NCBI RefSeq assembly: GCF_003340495.1 | Contig: NZ_QASA01000001.1 | Location: 2,480,001-2,544,000 of the forward strand | Length of the DNA: 64,000 nucleotides | Source: Adhaeribacter pallidiroseus | GTDB taxonomy: Bacteria; Bacteroidota; Bacteroidia; Cytophagales; Hymenobacteraceae | Direction: 5' to 3' | In this document: positions 28,371-37,618 of the stretch, one piece after another | How positions within the stretch are numbered: position 1 is the first letter of the stretch | How the letters are laid out: every line of letters starts with the position of its first letter | Position numbers and translations under genes: made by a program | The notes under the pieces: generated by a model | Databases searched by the model: none | What the model was told of the DNA's origin: nothing | The model's input: the letters and a program-made list of their open reading frames with translations, nothing else

Positions 28371-28412
28371 GAAGGATAACCGATATTTAATTAATGATCG
28401 GTTATCCTTTTA
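28371..28412 (+). terminator. Intrinsic terminator after the SDR gene
   Basis: A 13-bp stem (AAGGATAACCGAT at 28372-28384 with ATCGGTTATCCTT at 28397-28409), a 12-nt loop and a short T run. It lies 38 bp past the SDR stop, so the SDR and AraC genes are probably not read through efficiently. Confidence 0.75.
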
Positions 28413-28427
28413 ATTAAGTTCTCCGCT

Positions 28428-29348
28428 ATGAAAAAGGAAGAAAACAGCCCTCAGAAATTTGCGTCGTTATCCCAGGCCCACCAGGCGATGGGTTTGCCTC
28501 AGCCCCAGCATCCGTTGGTCAGCCTGATCAACGGCTCCCATACCCGGGTGGAACCGGTTAGACTTCCCCAATACCACCTACTGAGTTTTTATAAAATATC
28601 CTACAAACCCAAACTTAGCGGCAAGTTAAAGTACGGCCAGAGTTATTACGATTTTGATGAAGGGGGTTTATTATTTGCTTCCCCCGGTCAGATTATTGGC
28701 AGTAATGACAACGAGGCCAGCGTTTGTTCCGAATACACTTTGCTCATCCATCCGGATTTCCTTTTAGGTTATCCCTTAGCCAAAAACATAAAGCAATATA
28801 ATTTCTTTTCCTATTCCACTAACGAAGCTTTGCACCTTTCGGCCGAGGAAAAAGCAACGATTATGGCGTTATTTAAAATGATGGAAAAGGAACTAAGCAG
28901 CCGCATCGATGACTTTAGCCAGCCGGTGGTTATTGCCCAAATGGAGCTGTTGCTGAATTACGCTAATCGTTTTTACAAACGGCAGTTTCTTACCCGCAAA
29001 GCCGTTAACAGCGACCTGTTGCAAAAGCTGGAAGAAATTTTAGACCATTATTTTGCGGACGAAAAATCTTTAATCCAGGGAATCCCAACCGTTCATTATC
29101 TTTCGGAAAAACTGCATATATCACCCAGTTACTTAAGTGATCTGCTGCGCTCCCTCACCGGACAAAATGCGCAGCAGCACATCCACCATAAACTGATCGA
29201 AAAAGCCAAAGAAAAATTGTCTACCACCAACCTGACCGTTAGCGAAGTGGCCTATGCGCTGGGCTTTGAACACCCGCAATCTTTTAGCAAATTATTTAAA
29301 ACCAAAACCAACCTATCGCCCCTGGAATTTAAACGATCTTTTAATTAA
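28428..29348 (+). CDS. AraC family transcriptional regulator
   Basis: 306 residues. The N-terminal cupin-like sensor region (residues ~20-180; YHLLSFYKISYKPKLSGKL, GGLLFASPGQIIG) is followed by the AraC HTH at ~190-306: LHISPSYLSDLLRSLTGQNAQQH and VSEVAYALGFEHPQSFSKLFKTKTNLSP. The decayed AraC copy at 19473-19806 aligns with this C-terminus. It likely regulates the adjacent SDR gene and/or responds to its substrate. No membrane segment. Confidence 0.88.
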   Translation: MKKEENSPQKFASLSQAHQAMGLPQPQHPLVSLINGSHTRVEPVRLPQYHLLSFYKISYKPKLSGKLKYGQSYYDFDEGGLLFASPGQIIGSNDNEASVCSEYTLLIHPDFLLGYPLAKNIKQYNFFSYSTNEALHLSAEEKATIMALFKMMEKELSSRIDDFSQPVVIAQMELLLNYANRFYKRQFLTRKAVNSDLLQKLEEILDHYFADEKSLIQGIPTVHYLSEKLHISPSYLSDLLRSLTGQNAQQHIHHKLIEKAKEKLSTTNLTVSEVAYALGFEHPQSFSKLFKTKTNLSPLEFKRSFN

Positions 29349-29764
29349 CCGCTATCAGCCGGTAATAAACGAATCTGTTAAGAAAGGGAAGACTTCTCAG
29401 AATACTGCTTTTCTAAAGGTTGTGCAATAGGTTTTTACGAAGTGCTTGAGTAATTGTGCAGCATTAGTAAAAGGCTCAACGGCACAGGTAACTAACCGGA
29501 TTTAATCCTATTCGGAAGTTGATAGCCAACAATTTGTTTTAGTTAAAACTGGTAAGTTCCGGCCATAGCTATACCCTAAATGTATAAAGCTATGCCGGAG
29601 TTTACCGGGTGCCTGATAGGTACGAATAGGTAAAACGACTTAAATGCGATAACCTGTTTTAAGCTTATTATTTATTTTAAAAATGCGGGAAGTACAGTAT
29701 TCTCCTAAACTGGCCAGTATACTGTAAACCGAAACTAGACTATTTTAAATAATCTTTATCGTAC
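29349..29764. other. Intergenic region before the second SDR gene
   Basis: About 415 bp with no gene, RNA or repeat that I recognise. Confidence 0.4.
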
Positions 29765-30601
29765 ATGAAAGATCAAATAGCTTTAATCACGGGAGCTAGC
29801 TCGGGTATTGGCAAAGTAACGGCTTTCGAACTCGCCCGCCAGCAATATACTTTAATTCTGATATCGCAAAACGAAGGGCGCGGTACCCAGATCATCCAAG
29901 AAATTCATAAAACATTGCCAGATGCGGAAGCCGAGTTTATGCCCTGCGATTTAGCCGATTTGCGGGCAGTCCGGCAAGTGGCGGCTACTATCCGCCAAAA
30001 GTACCTCTACCTCGATGTTTTTATTAATAACGCCGGTATTTTGCCCGGCCAGCGCGAAATTACGCCCGATGGTTTTGAACGCTCCTGGGCCACTAACCAC
30101 TTAGGACCTTTTCTGCTGACAAATCTATTATTGGATTTAGTGCAGCAAGCACCGGCCGGCCGAATCATTAACGTTTCCTCGGACGTCCATCGTTTTGGGA
30201 AAATAGAATTTGATCCGGCCATACATGATAATAAATACAGCGCCCTTGCCGCTTACTGCAACTCGAAACTAGCCAATATATTATTTACCTACGAACTAGC
30301 CCGCCGCTTAGAATCTACGGCTATAACTGTAAATACCTTACACCCGGGCGCGATTGCGAGCAATTTTGGCCAAACCAGCAGTGGTTTTTTAAAATTTTTA
30401 TTTCGGCTAGGCCGCCCGTTTATGAGTACCCCGGAAAAAGGAGCCAGCACCGTTATTTACCTGGCCACCTCCCCGGACGTAGCCCATAAAAGCGGGTTGT
30501 ATTTTGAAAATAAAAAGGCCGTTAAATCTTCTAAACTATCGTATAATCAATCCTGGGCCCAGCGGCTTTATCAGGAAAGCTGGGTCCAGGTAAAATTTTA
30601 A
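29765..30601 (+). CDS. SDR family oxidoreductase (retinol dehydrogenase-like)
   Basis: 278 residues. Cofactor motif LITGASSGIGKVTA, NNAG motif (INNAGILPGQ), NVSSDVH and the catalytic YCNSKLAN (Y-x3-K). The sequence around it (NTLHPGAIASNFG, EKGASTVIYLATSPDV) matches the short-chain dehydrogenase group that includes retinol dehydrogenase-like and WW-domain oxidoreductase-like proteins. Substrate unknown. Stands alone. Confidence 0.88.
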   Translation: MKDQIALITGASSGIGKVTAFELARQQYTLILISQNEGRGTQIIQEIHKTLPDAEAEFMPCDLADLRAVRQVAATIRQKYLYLDVFINNAGILPGQREITPDGFERSWATNHLGPFLLTNLLLDLVQQAPAGRIINVSSDVHRFGKIEFDPAIHDNKYSALAAYCNSKLANILFTYELARRLESTAITVNTLHPGAIASNFGQTSSGFLKFLFRLGRPFMSTPEKGASTVIYLATSPDVAHKSGLYFENKKAVKSSKLSYNQSWAQRLYQESWVQVKF

Positions 30602-30825
30602 AAAAGTAAAAGACCGCTGGAAAGATACCCTCCCGTTTTCGCATTAGATGGTTCCTTTATCCGGTTACATGTTGCCCTAGTATAACTTGTACCCGGTACT
30701 ATTGGAATGTTTTAATGTTTTTCCAGTATAGATCTGGGCAGAATATAGTTTACCCACCCCCAGCTAAATGGCACCAATGTTCATGTTGCTGTTTACTAGA
30801 GATCTTTCCCTTTTTATTTCTTCCC

Positions 30826-31251
30826 CTATCCTTCTTTATCTGCTACTATAAAATATGGATTATCGTACTTGTTGGGTTCTTTTTTAGAGGAAGGGTGCGG
30901 AAAGTACGTGAAATTATCCTGAGTACGGTTAAACCGGAATAATCCCTGCTGATAAGTGCCTATCCAAAGAATACCTTTGCTGTCTTCAAAAATGGTGGTG
31001 ATAACCCGATTAGCCCGTTCCTTTTTATCGGTAGTTTCCAGATTATATACTTTCAGGTTATAGCCATCGTAGCACACCAGCCCGTTTTGCGTACCAAACC
31101 ACATGTAGCCCAGCTTGTCCTGCAAAAAGCAGGTGGCAATATTTGCCGGCAAACCGTTTTTACCGACAGTTGGTTAAAGTTCAGCTCCCGTATCTGGCCC
31201 AAGGGCACTGAAGGAAAGAAAAAAGAATAAGATAAAGTAAAGCTTTCTCAT
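30826..31251 (-). pseudogene. Truncated two-component sensor/regulator-propeller remnant
   Basis: The minus strand from an ATG at 31251 encodes a signal peptide (MRKLYFILFFFLSFSALG), then, after one or two frameshifts near 31165-31185, NQLSVKNGLPAN and ATCFLQDKLGYMWFGTQNGL. The latter is the first blade of the beta-propeller (Reg_prop) sensor of hybrid histidine kinases, followed by DSKGILWIGTYQQGLFRFN. It stops at 30826 after two blades; intact proteins are ~1300 residues with kinase and response-regulator domains. So only the first ~10% remains. Confidence 0.7.
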
Positions 31252-32086
31252 GCAGCCGTTTTAAAGATGAAAAATCACGGGTAAGCGCAAAAATTAATGA
31301 TGGGTAAGCGGCTCCTTTTTTCTCCTGCTGAAAACCAAATTATTAGCTAGTCTTGGCACGAGGACAAACAGTAGCTAAAATCTACCTATTTATTTTCAGA
31401 ATTTAGGCAATTATTTTTTCAATATACCTTTTATAATCAGCAAAATATAGTTGCCATCGCTGGTCAGGTTATCCATTTATCCCGGTGATCACCCCACATG
31501 TTTTATCCCAAACTATGGTACCTGATTTAGGCGAATCCGACTACCAAGAATAAAATGTAATCGCCTGTTTTTGAAGAAAATAGGTGAATAAATAAATTAC
31601 TAAAAGCTTAGGAAAAGATAGCACAAGATCCTTTTTTAAAAACACCAGCTAGTGGCAGAACTGGTAAATGTAGGCAGCTAACATGCTTGTTCCTATACCT
31701 AAGATTAGGTATTTTGCACCAGAATTTGAATCCAGATTGTACGAAGGACAACGAGTAGAATAGCTTAAAATAGAAATGGCGCTTACTCCCTTCAAGAACC
31801 TATTATAAAGCTAAATTTACGTACCGTACGACAAACGGCTTTGCTTACTTCCGTAAAATTGGTGTTACATTTTGGTTTATAACCAATTATAGGTAAAATA
31901 AAAAAACCAAAAAAATAAATGAAAATATATGTTATGGAATAAAGTCTTAAGAAAGACCATTATCCGTGATACAAAATAAACCTGCAAAACTAAATTTATA
32001 AGAAAGGCAGATTTAATAAAACCTATGATATAATCCAAAAAATGCCTTATAAATAATTAATTTATAATGCATTTTGAATAATCCAG
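31252..32086. other. Gene-free region with a possible tRNA-like remnant
   Basis: About 835 bp between the sensor remnant and tRNA-Lys. It holds a short tRNA-Leu-like stretch (31645-31740; see findings), a 7-bp hairpin (ATACCTA/TAGGTAT near 31694-31711) and a TTGGTT/AACCAA hairpin near 31871. No protein gene seen. Confidence 0.4.
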
Positions 32087-32159
32087 TGATCCCGCTGGGA
32101 TTCGAACCCAGGACCCATACATTAAAAGTGTATTGCTCTACCAGCTGAGCTACGGAATC
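32087..32159 (-). tRNA. tRNA-Lys (anticodon TTT)
   Basis: Reads GATTCCG ... CGGGATC as a 7-bp acceptor stem (one G-T pair) with A as the discriminator. The anticodon arm is ATACA-CTTTTAA-TGTAT, giving anticodon TTT (lysine). The T arm contains GGTTCGAATCC and the D arm AGCTCAGCTGGTAGAGCA. The 3' CCA is not encoded. Confidence 0.95.
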
Positions 32160-32165
32160 TTTTAG

Positions 32166-32173
32166 TATCTTTG
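32166..32173 (+). promoter_or_regulatory. Bacteroidota -7 promoter box (TATCTTTG)
   Basis: TAnnTTTG match 56 bp before the ATG at 32229 of the SH3-like protein, just past the 5' end of the divergently read tRNA-Lys. No good TTG -33 box was found. Confidence 0.45.
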
Positions 32174-32228
32174 CAATAAGGATGTGTTTCTCCGAATTGC
32201 GATGCAAAACTACAGGAGAATTTTTAGA

Positions 32229-32963
32229 ATGCAAAATAGTTGTCTTAAATATTTAACGATATTTTTCGTTTTTTTTAACAGCTTTCTTCAACCGGTTTAC
32301 TGTCAGCCTACTACTGCGCGGGTAGTAGTTGCCGATTCGTTGTTTAATCAGAAACAATACTTAGAAGCTTTCGCCAAGTACGAACAAATTTTAGTGGAAG
32401 ATCAGCAATATTCTCCCACGATGCTTTTAAAAATGGCTTTTATAAAGGAAGGATTGCGTGATTATACCGGCGCAATGTACTACCTGCATTTATACTACGC
32501 TAAAACACCTAACCGCACTGTATTACGAAAAATGGAAGACTTGGCGCAGGCGCACCGGCTTACCGGTTATGAATACAGCGATTTACAATTTTTTAAAACC
32601 CAATTCCGGAAATACTATCAGAACATACTGGAAGGTTTACTGCTGGTTGCCGTGGTAGTTATTACTTTTACCCTGTTCCGGCACACAACCAAACCAATTA
32701 CCAATTCTTTTAAGATTGGATTTACGCTTTACTTAGCTTTTATTTTCTACTACATTAATTATTTAGATTTTGGCCGGGAGGGTATTATCCGGTACAAACA
32801 AATTCCGGTAATGTCGGCTCCTTCGGCGGGCGCGACTTGGTTAGCTACCGCCAATCCGGGACAGAAACTGCAACTAATTGGGGAAGAAGATATCTGGTAC
32901 GAGGTACGCTGGCAGAAACAAAGGGCCTTTATTCGGAAACAAAATATTTTAGTATTACCCTAA
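32229..32963 (+). CDS. Membrane protein with TPR-like N-domain and SH3-like C-domain
   Basis: 244 residues from the ATG at 32229, which begins a signal peptide (CLKYLTIFFVFFNSFLQPVYC). Residues ~28-110 are two TPR-like helix pairs (ADSLFNQKQYLEAFAKYEQ, YTGAMYYLHLYYAKTP). Residues ~140-185 are two membrane helices. The C-terminal ~60 residues (VMSAPSAGATWLATANPGQK, IWYEVRWQKQRAFIRKQNI) look like a bacterial SH3 domain. Common in Cytophagales as an unannotated SH3-domain protein. Role unknown; cell-envelope assembly or peptidoglycan contact is inferred from SH3. Confidence 0.78.
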   Translation: MQNSCLKYLTIFFVFFNSFLQPVYCQPTTARVVVADSLFNQKQYLEAFAKYEQILVEDQQYSPTMLLKMAFIKEGLRDYTGAMYYLHLYYAKTPNRTVLRKMEDLAQAHRLTGYEYSDLQFFKTQFRKYYQNILEGLLLVAVVVITFTLFRHTTKPITNSFKIGFTLYLAFIFYYINYLDFGREGIIRYKQIPVMSAPSAGATWLATANPGQKLQLIGEEDIWYEVRWQKQRAFIRKQNILVLP

Positions 32964-33071
32964 AGCGAGTTTCTGCTGCTCTTCTTTTCTATTGTACCAA
33001 TCAAAATTAAACCATTCGTTATTCTGACTCCCGCCAAAACTCCCGCAGGTAAAATTGTAGCTTCTTGTATA

Positions 33072-33890
33072 TTAATTTTTAATTTGTTTAAAAGGAGAAT
33101 CTTTTTCTTTGGCCATTACCTTATAAACAAGCTTATCCGTTAAGCTGGGAAACCATTTATTTAAAAAAACCGTGAATTTGCCTTGCGAAGTCATGATTAT
33201 TTCGCGTTGACGCCGTTGGGTGGCTTTTAAAATGCGTGTGGCCACTTCCGTAGCCGTCATCATTTTTTCTTCGGCCCGGGGCGATTCGCCCTGGATGTTA
33301 CCGGTGGCGTTTAAAGCGGTATTGCGGATGTTAGAGGCTGTAAAACCCGGGCAAGCCACCATTACATGTACACCTTGGTGCATCACTTCGGTGCGTAAAG
33401 CTTCTAAAAAGCCTTGCATGGCAAACTTAGAGGCAGAGTAACCCGTACGACCGGGCAAACCCCGGTAGCCCGCAATAGAGGAAACACCAATCACCGAGCC
33501 CTTACTTTTTAAAATATGCGGCAAAGCGTATTTGGTAACATAAACGGTACCATAAAAATTTATATCCATTACCTGCTTGATAACGCGTAAATCCAGATCC
33601 TGAAAAAGCGCCCGCATGGAAATACCGGCATTGTTAATTAATACATCCAGACCGCCAAAATGCGCTATGGTTTCCTTTACTAATTTTTGCGCTTCTGTTT
33701 CTATACTTACATCACTTTGTACCGTTAAGTGGGTAATTTGCTTTTGGGTTAATTCTTCGGCGGTAGATTTTAACTTTTGCAGATCTCTTCCGGAGATAAC
33801 CACGCGGGCTCCAGCCTCGCCAAACGCCAAAGCACAGGCTTTACCAATACCCGAAGTGCCACCCGTAATAATTACTACTTTATCTTTCAT
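33072..33890 (-). CDS. SDR family oxidoreductase
   Basis: 272 residues. Cofactor motif IITGGTSGIGKACALAFG, INNAG motif (LINNAGISMRALF), catalytic YSASK (Y-x3-K) within GRTGYSASKFAMQGFLEAL, and GVSSIAGYRG with the catalytic Ser. The gene is divergent from rlmD across 124 bp. A minus-strand TAnnTTTG box lies in that gap. Substrate unknown; similar enzymes are annotated as dehydrogenase/reductase SDR family members. Confidence 0.88.
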   Translation of the reverse strand: MKDKVVIITGGTSGIGKACALAFGEAGARVVISGRDLQKLKSTAEELTQKQITHLTVQSDVSIETEAQKLVKETIAHFGGLDVLINNAGISMRALFQDLDLRVIKQVMDINFYGTVYVTKYALPHILKSKGSVIGVSSIAGYRGLPGRTGYSASKFAMQGFLEALRTEVMHQGVHVMVACPGFTASNIRNTALNATGNIQGESPRAEEKMMTATEVATRILKATQRRQREIIMTSQGKFTVFLNKWFPSLTDKLVYKVMAKEKDSPFKQIKN

Positions 33891-33910
33891 GGGACTTTAT
33901 TAAACAAAAA

Positions 33911-33918
33911 CAAAAGTA
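33911..33918 (-). promoter_or_regulatory. Bacteroidota -7 promoter box for the SDR gene (TACTTTTG on minus)
   Basis: CAAAAGTA on the plus strand reads TACTTTTG on the minus strand, 21 bp before the SDR start at 33890. Confidence 0.45.
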
Positions 33919-33999
33919 ACTTTCCGGCAGTAAACTAGCTTATTTTTTAACGAAGTCCTGATTCTAATTTCTAAATTTTTTGGCTCGGGTAAAACTGCG

Positions 34000-34007
34000 T
34001 AATTTTG
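34000..34007 (+). promoter_or_regulatory. Bacteroidota -7 promoter box for rlmD (TAATTTTG)
   Basis: TAnnTTTG match only 8 bp before the GTG at 34015, implying a nearly leaderless mRNA. Confidence 0.4.
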
Positions 34008-34014
34008 CCGGACT

Positions 34015-35424
34015 GTGAAGAAGAATAAGAATTTACCTGTTATTACCCATTTGCGCATCGAAGAAATGGTGGCCGAAGGCAATTGCTTGGCCCGGCACGA
34101 AAACCGGGTTATTTTCGTGAAAGGGGTAGCACCCGGCGATGTAGTGGATGTACGAATTACCAAGCAAAAGAAAAATTTTTGGGAAGGCACCCCGGTTCGT
34201 TTTGTATCTTACTCCCCCTTGCGCGTAGAACCTTTTTGTGAGCACTTTGGTGTGTGCGGCGGTTGCAAATGGCAGCACATTAGCTACGAAACCCAGTTGC
34301 ATTATAAGCAAAAGCAAGTAAAAGATAACCTGGAACGGATTGGCAAACTGGCCTTACCGGTAATTGACCCAATTGTGGGTTCGGCCAAAACCACCTATTA
34401 TCGGAATAAGCTGGAGTATACTTTTTCAAATAATGCCTGGCTTACTACGGAGCAAATAAAATCCGGTAACGCCTTCGACCGCGATGCTTTAGGTTTTCAT
34501 ATTCCCGGTCGGTTTGATAAAATTCTGGATATTAAACATTGCTATTTACAAAACGATCCTTCTAATGGCATACGTTTAGCCGTGAATAAATACGCCAAAG
34601 AGCATGATTTAGAGTTTAATGATTTGTACAAAATAGATGGTTTTCTGCGGAACCTGATTATTCGAACCGCTAACACGGGCGACATTATGGTTGTTTTGCA
34701 GGTATACCACAATGATGTGGAAAATATAAGCAGTTTGCTCGACTTCCTGCATCAAGCTTTTCCGCAAATTACTTCGTTGCAGTACGTGGTTAATAATAAA
34801 GGCAACGAAACGTTCCACGACTTAGACGTTATTTGTTTTAAAGGTGAACCGTTCATCCACGAAGAAATGGAAGGATTACGTTTTCGGGTTGGCCCAAAAT
34901 CGTTTTACCAGACCAACTCGGAGCAAGCTTACGAGTTATACCGCTTAACCCGCGAAATGGCCGAATTAACCGGTTCAGAATTGGTGTATGATTTATATAC
35001 CGGGGCCGGAACTATCGCTAATTTTGTGGCTCGCCATTGCCGGTCGGTAGTTGGCGTAGAATACGTACCCAGCGCCATCGAAGATGCTCAGTTAAACTCT
35101 CGAATCAATAACATTACCAATACCCGCTTTTTTGCCGGCGACCTGAAAGACGTACTGACCCCAACGTTTGTACAGGAGCATGGCTCACCCGATGTTATTA
35201 TTACAGATCCACCGCGAGCTGGCATGCACCCCGAGGTAGTAGCTCGGTTATTAGAAATACACCCCAAGCGCATCGTGTATGTAAGTTGCAATCCGGCAAC
35301 ACAAGCCCGCGATTTAGAATTACTTGCGGAAAAGTATAACGTAACCCGGGTGCAACCCGTTGACATGTTTCCGCAAACCCACCACGTCGAGAATATTGTG
35401 GCACTAAAAGCTAAAAAATTTTAA
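34015..35424 (+). CDS. rlmD: 23S rRNA (uracil-5-)-methyltransferase
   Basis: 469 residues. Transfers a methyl group from S-adenosylmethionine to a uridine C5 in 23S rRNA (m5U). The N-terminal TRAM domain (THLRIEEMVAEGNCLAR, VFVKGVAPGDVVDV) binds RNA. The 4Fe-4S cysteine cluster is CEHFGVCGGCKWQH with HCYL later. The catalytic half has YDLYTGAGTIANF (SAM site), ITDPPRAGMHP and YVSCNPATQARD (nucleophile Cys). Starts at GTG because the TRAM domain begins directly after. Rlm D-type versus RlmCD is not resolved by the sequence. Confidence 0.9.
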   Translation: MKKNKNLPVITHLRIEEMVAEGNCLARHENRVIFVKGVAPGDVVDVRITKQKKNFWEGTPVRFVSYSPLRVEPFCEHFGVCGGCKWQHISYETQLHYKQKQVKDNLERIGKLALPVIDPIVGSAKTTYYRNKLEYTFSNNAWLTTEQIKSGNAFDRDALGFHIPGRFDKILDIKHCYLQNDPSNGIRLAVNKYAKEHDLEFNDLYKIDGFLRNLIIRTANTGDIMVVLQVYHNDVENISSLLDFLHQAFPQITSLQYVVNNKGNETFHDLDVICFKGEPFIHEEMEGLRFRVGPKSFYQTNSEQAYELYRLTREMAELTGSELVYDLYTGAGTIANFVARHCRSVVGVEYVPSAIEDAQLNSRINNITNTRFFAGDLKDVLTPTFVQEHGSPDVIITDPPRAGMHPEVVARLLEIHPKRIVYVSCNPATQARDLELLAEKYNVTRVQPVDMFPQTHHVENIVALKAKKF

Positions 35425-35547
35425 AAAATCTTGGTGAATTCAGGATATCCGAAAAATTCTGAGAAATAAAGCGGTGTTTACAATATTTAATAAGCTGTTT
35501 GCACCGCAATAAAATAAGCAACGTTTACGTAAACACATTTTTGAACT

Positions 35548-35916
35548 ATGCAAAACGATCCTGAACTGAACGGTAAGTATTTAGGTACGATAACACAAGA
35601 CTTTGCTACGGTGGCCGATACTTTGAAAGAAGCTTCCTATCAAATCCGGAAGCGTACTATTTCGCGGTACCCGATATTTGTTTTTACCAAAGAAGCCACT
35701 TCCATTGGCTCTTTACTGATTAACGCGGACGAGTTGGCTTTGCAGTGGCACATTTATGCTTCTTACCTAGATGATTTTGTAGGCCGAAAAATTATTGGCT
35801 TAGATAAAATTGATGATTTTGAGCAAGCTTATAAAAATCCGGATGAATTTTGCTGCCTTTTCGTAATCGATGTGGAGTTTACCAATTTCGTATTTATACC
35901 TTTTCCGGAAGATTAG
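35548..35916 (+). CDS. Conserved hypothetical protein
   Basis: 122 residues, acidic, no signal peptide or membrane helix. Secondary structure by eye is alternating helix and strand (ASYQIRKRTISRYPIFVFTKE, ALQWHIYASYLDDFVGRKI, CCLFVIDVEFTNFVFIPF). I do not recognise the family; it resembles short conserved Cytophagales proteins. It lies 123 bp after rlmD on the same strand and may be cotranscribed. Confidence 0.75.
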   Translation: MQNDPELNGKYLGTITQDFATVADTLKEASYQIRKRTISRYPIFVFTKEATSIGSLLINADELALQWHIYASYLDDFVGRKIIGLDKIDDFEQAYKNPDEFCCLFVIDVEFTNFVFIPFPED

Positions 35917-36200
35917 TAAAAATTCTGCCTTTAGTGTTAAATTTTTAAAAATTACTTCATGAATCATTCGCAAGGCTCATAATTTAACTAAAACCTTATT
36001 TGTTCTAACTCCACTCTCCGGAGGGTTTTGCGCATTACCTAACGATCGCGTATTTTTATTAGCTTAAAACCTGCTTGGTTGGAGTTTCTTATTTTTATTT
36101 CGAGGCAGCCCTGATAAAGTGTCCGATTTAAAACAATTATGCCATCATCCGGAGTGTTCCTTTCTCTTTGCTAAAGTAAATTCAGGCTTTATTGGTGACT

Positions 36201-37561
36201 ATGAAAAAAAGATTGTTAAGTATTTTTACTTTGATAAGTGGTTTTGGTTCCCCAATTTTCGCGCAAGAGACGGCGTCATCCGAACAGGGCAGTAAACCAA
36301 AAACCGAATTGCGGTATCTGTTATCAACCGACGGATCAAAATATATTAAAGCTACTTTTTAAACCAGGTGTGGCTGCGTTGGAACAGAAGCAATCCGGGT
36401 ACCACGGTAAACGGCGAAACCCAGCGGCAAACCTTTGATATTGGCTTGCGGCGCACCCGGATGCAGTTGTACGGGCAAATCTCGGATCATACTTTTTTTT
36501 ACACGCAGTTTGGGATGAACAATTTTAATTTTTTGGCCCAAAATGCGGGGAACCGCAAACTTGCTGCTTTTTTCCACGATGCTTTAGGCGAGTACAAAGT
36601 ATTCCGGAATAACGATAAATTAAAAATTGGTGCGGGTTTAACCATTACTAATGGCTTAAGCCGGTTTTCGCAGCCCAGTGTGGGTACCATCATGACCACG
36701 GATGTACCCGTGTTTCTGCAAGCAACCGTAGACCAAACAGATGAGTTTGCGCGCAAATTAAGCGTATATGCCCGGGGGCAATTAGGCAAGTTAGATTACC
36801 GGATAGCTGTATCGGACCCTTTTCCGGTTCAGACGAACGGCCAAATCGCTCCTCCTTTAAGTAGTCACGCCAACTTTACTACCGCTGGTCATACCAAGCA
36901 ATACCAAGGCTTTTTTATGTATAACTTCTTTGACCAAGAACCGCACACCACGCCTTACATGACGGGTACTTTTTTGGGCGATAAGAAAATAGTAAACCTA
37001 GAAGCTGGTTTTATTTATCAGAAAGATGCTACCTGGTACACCAATGATGGGGGAGCAAATGCCCTTTACGAAAACCTGGTGCTATGGTCAGGGGCTGCTT
37101 TTGCCGACCTGCCGGTGCAAGCCAACAAATACGCGCTATCTGCTTACCTCGGCTATTTCAACACGGATTATGGCCGAAACTATATCCGGAATAATGGCAT
37201 CATGAACCCCGCTAACGGCAGCAACGACCCCACTAATTTTAATGGTGCTGGCAATGCTTATCCCATGTTTGGCACCGGAAAATCTGTTTACGCCCAGGTA
37301 GGATGGCGCTTAGCCCCCGATTTATTAGGCGATCAAGGAACATTAATGCCGTATGTTTCTTTCCGCCACTCTCAATATGACCGCCTGATAGATCCGGTAA
37401 AAGTGTTGGATGGAGGAGTTAATTGGCTGATTAATAAACATCAAACAAAGGTTTCCCTGAACTATCAACTACGCTCGGTATTTATGCAGCAAGCCAATGG
37501 CCCCATATACCAGGACCGCAACGCCAGTTCGGCGTGGCTCCAGTACCAGGTTTCATTCTAA
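36201..37561 (+). pseudogene. Frameshifted outer-membrane porin
   Basis: A gene starts at 36201 with a signal peptide (MKKRLLSIFTLISGFGSPIFAQ) and the mature start PKTELRYLLSTDGSKYIKATF, then a stop at about 36360. The following frame from 36368 continues directly as a phosphate-selective/OprP-type porin (SNPGTTVNGETQRQTFDIGL, RTRMQLYGQISDHTFFYTQF, then barrel strands to AWLQYQVSF at the C-terminus). Adding one T to the five-T run near 36355 joins them (ATFLNQVWLRWN). Corrected length ~453 residues. Ends in Phe, normal for an outer-membrane barrel. Either a true phase-off/pseudogene or a sequencing error. Confidence 0.85.
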
Positions 37562-37578
37562 TCTTATTATGTAATCAC

Positions 37579-37610
37579 AAAAAAGAGTGCAACTATTCGG
37601 GCTCTTTTTT
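37579..37610. terminator. Bidirectional terminator between porin and hypothetical gene
   Basis: AAAAAAGAG (37579-37587) pairs exactly with CTCTTTTTT (37602-37610) around a 14-nt loop. A/T runs on both sides allow termination on both strands. It lies just past both convergent stops. Confidence 0.7.
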
Positions 37611-37618
37611 AAATTTTA

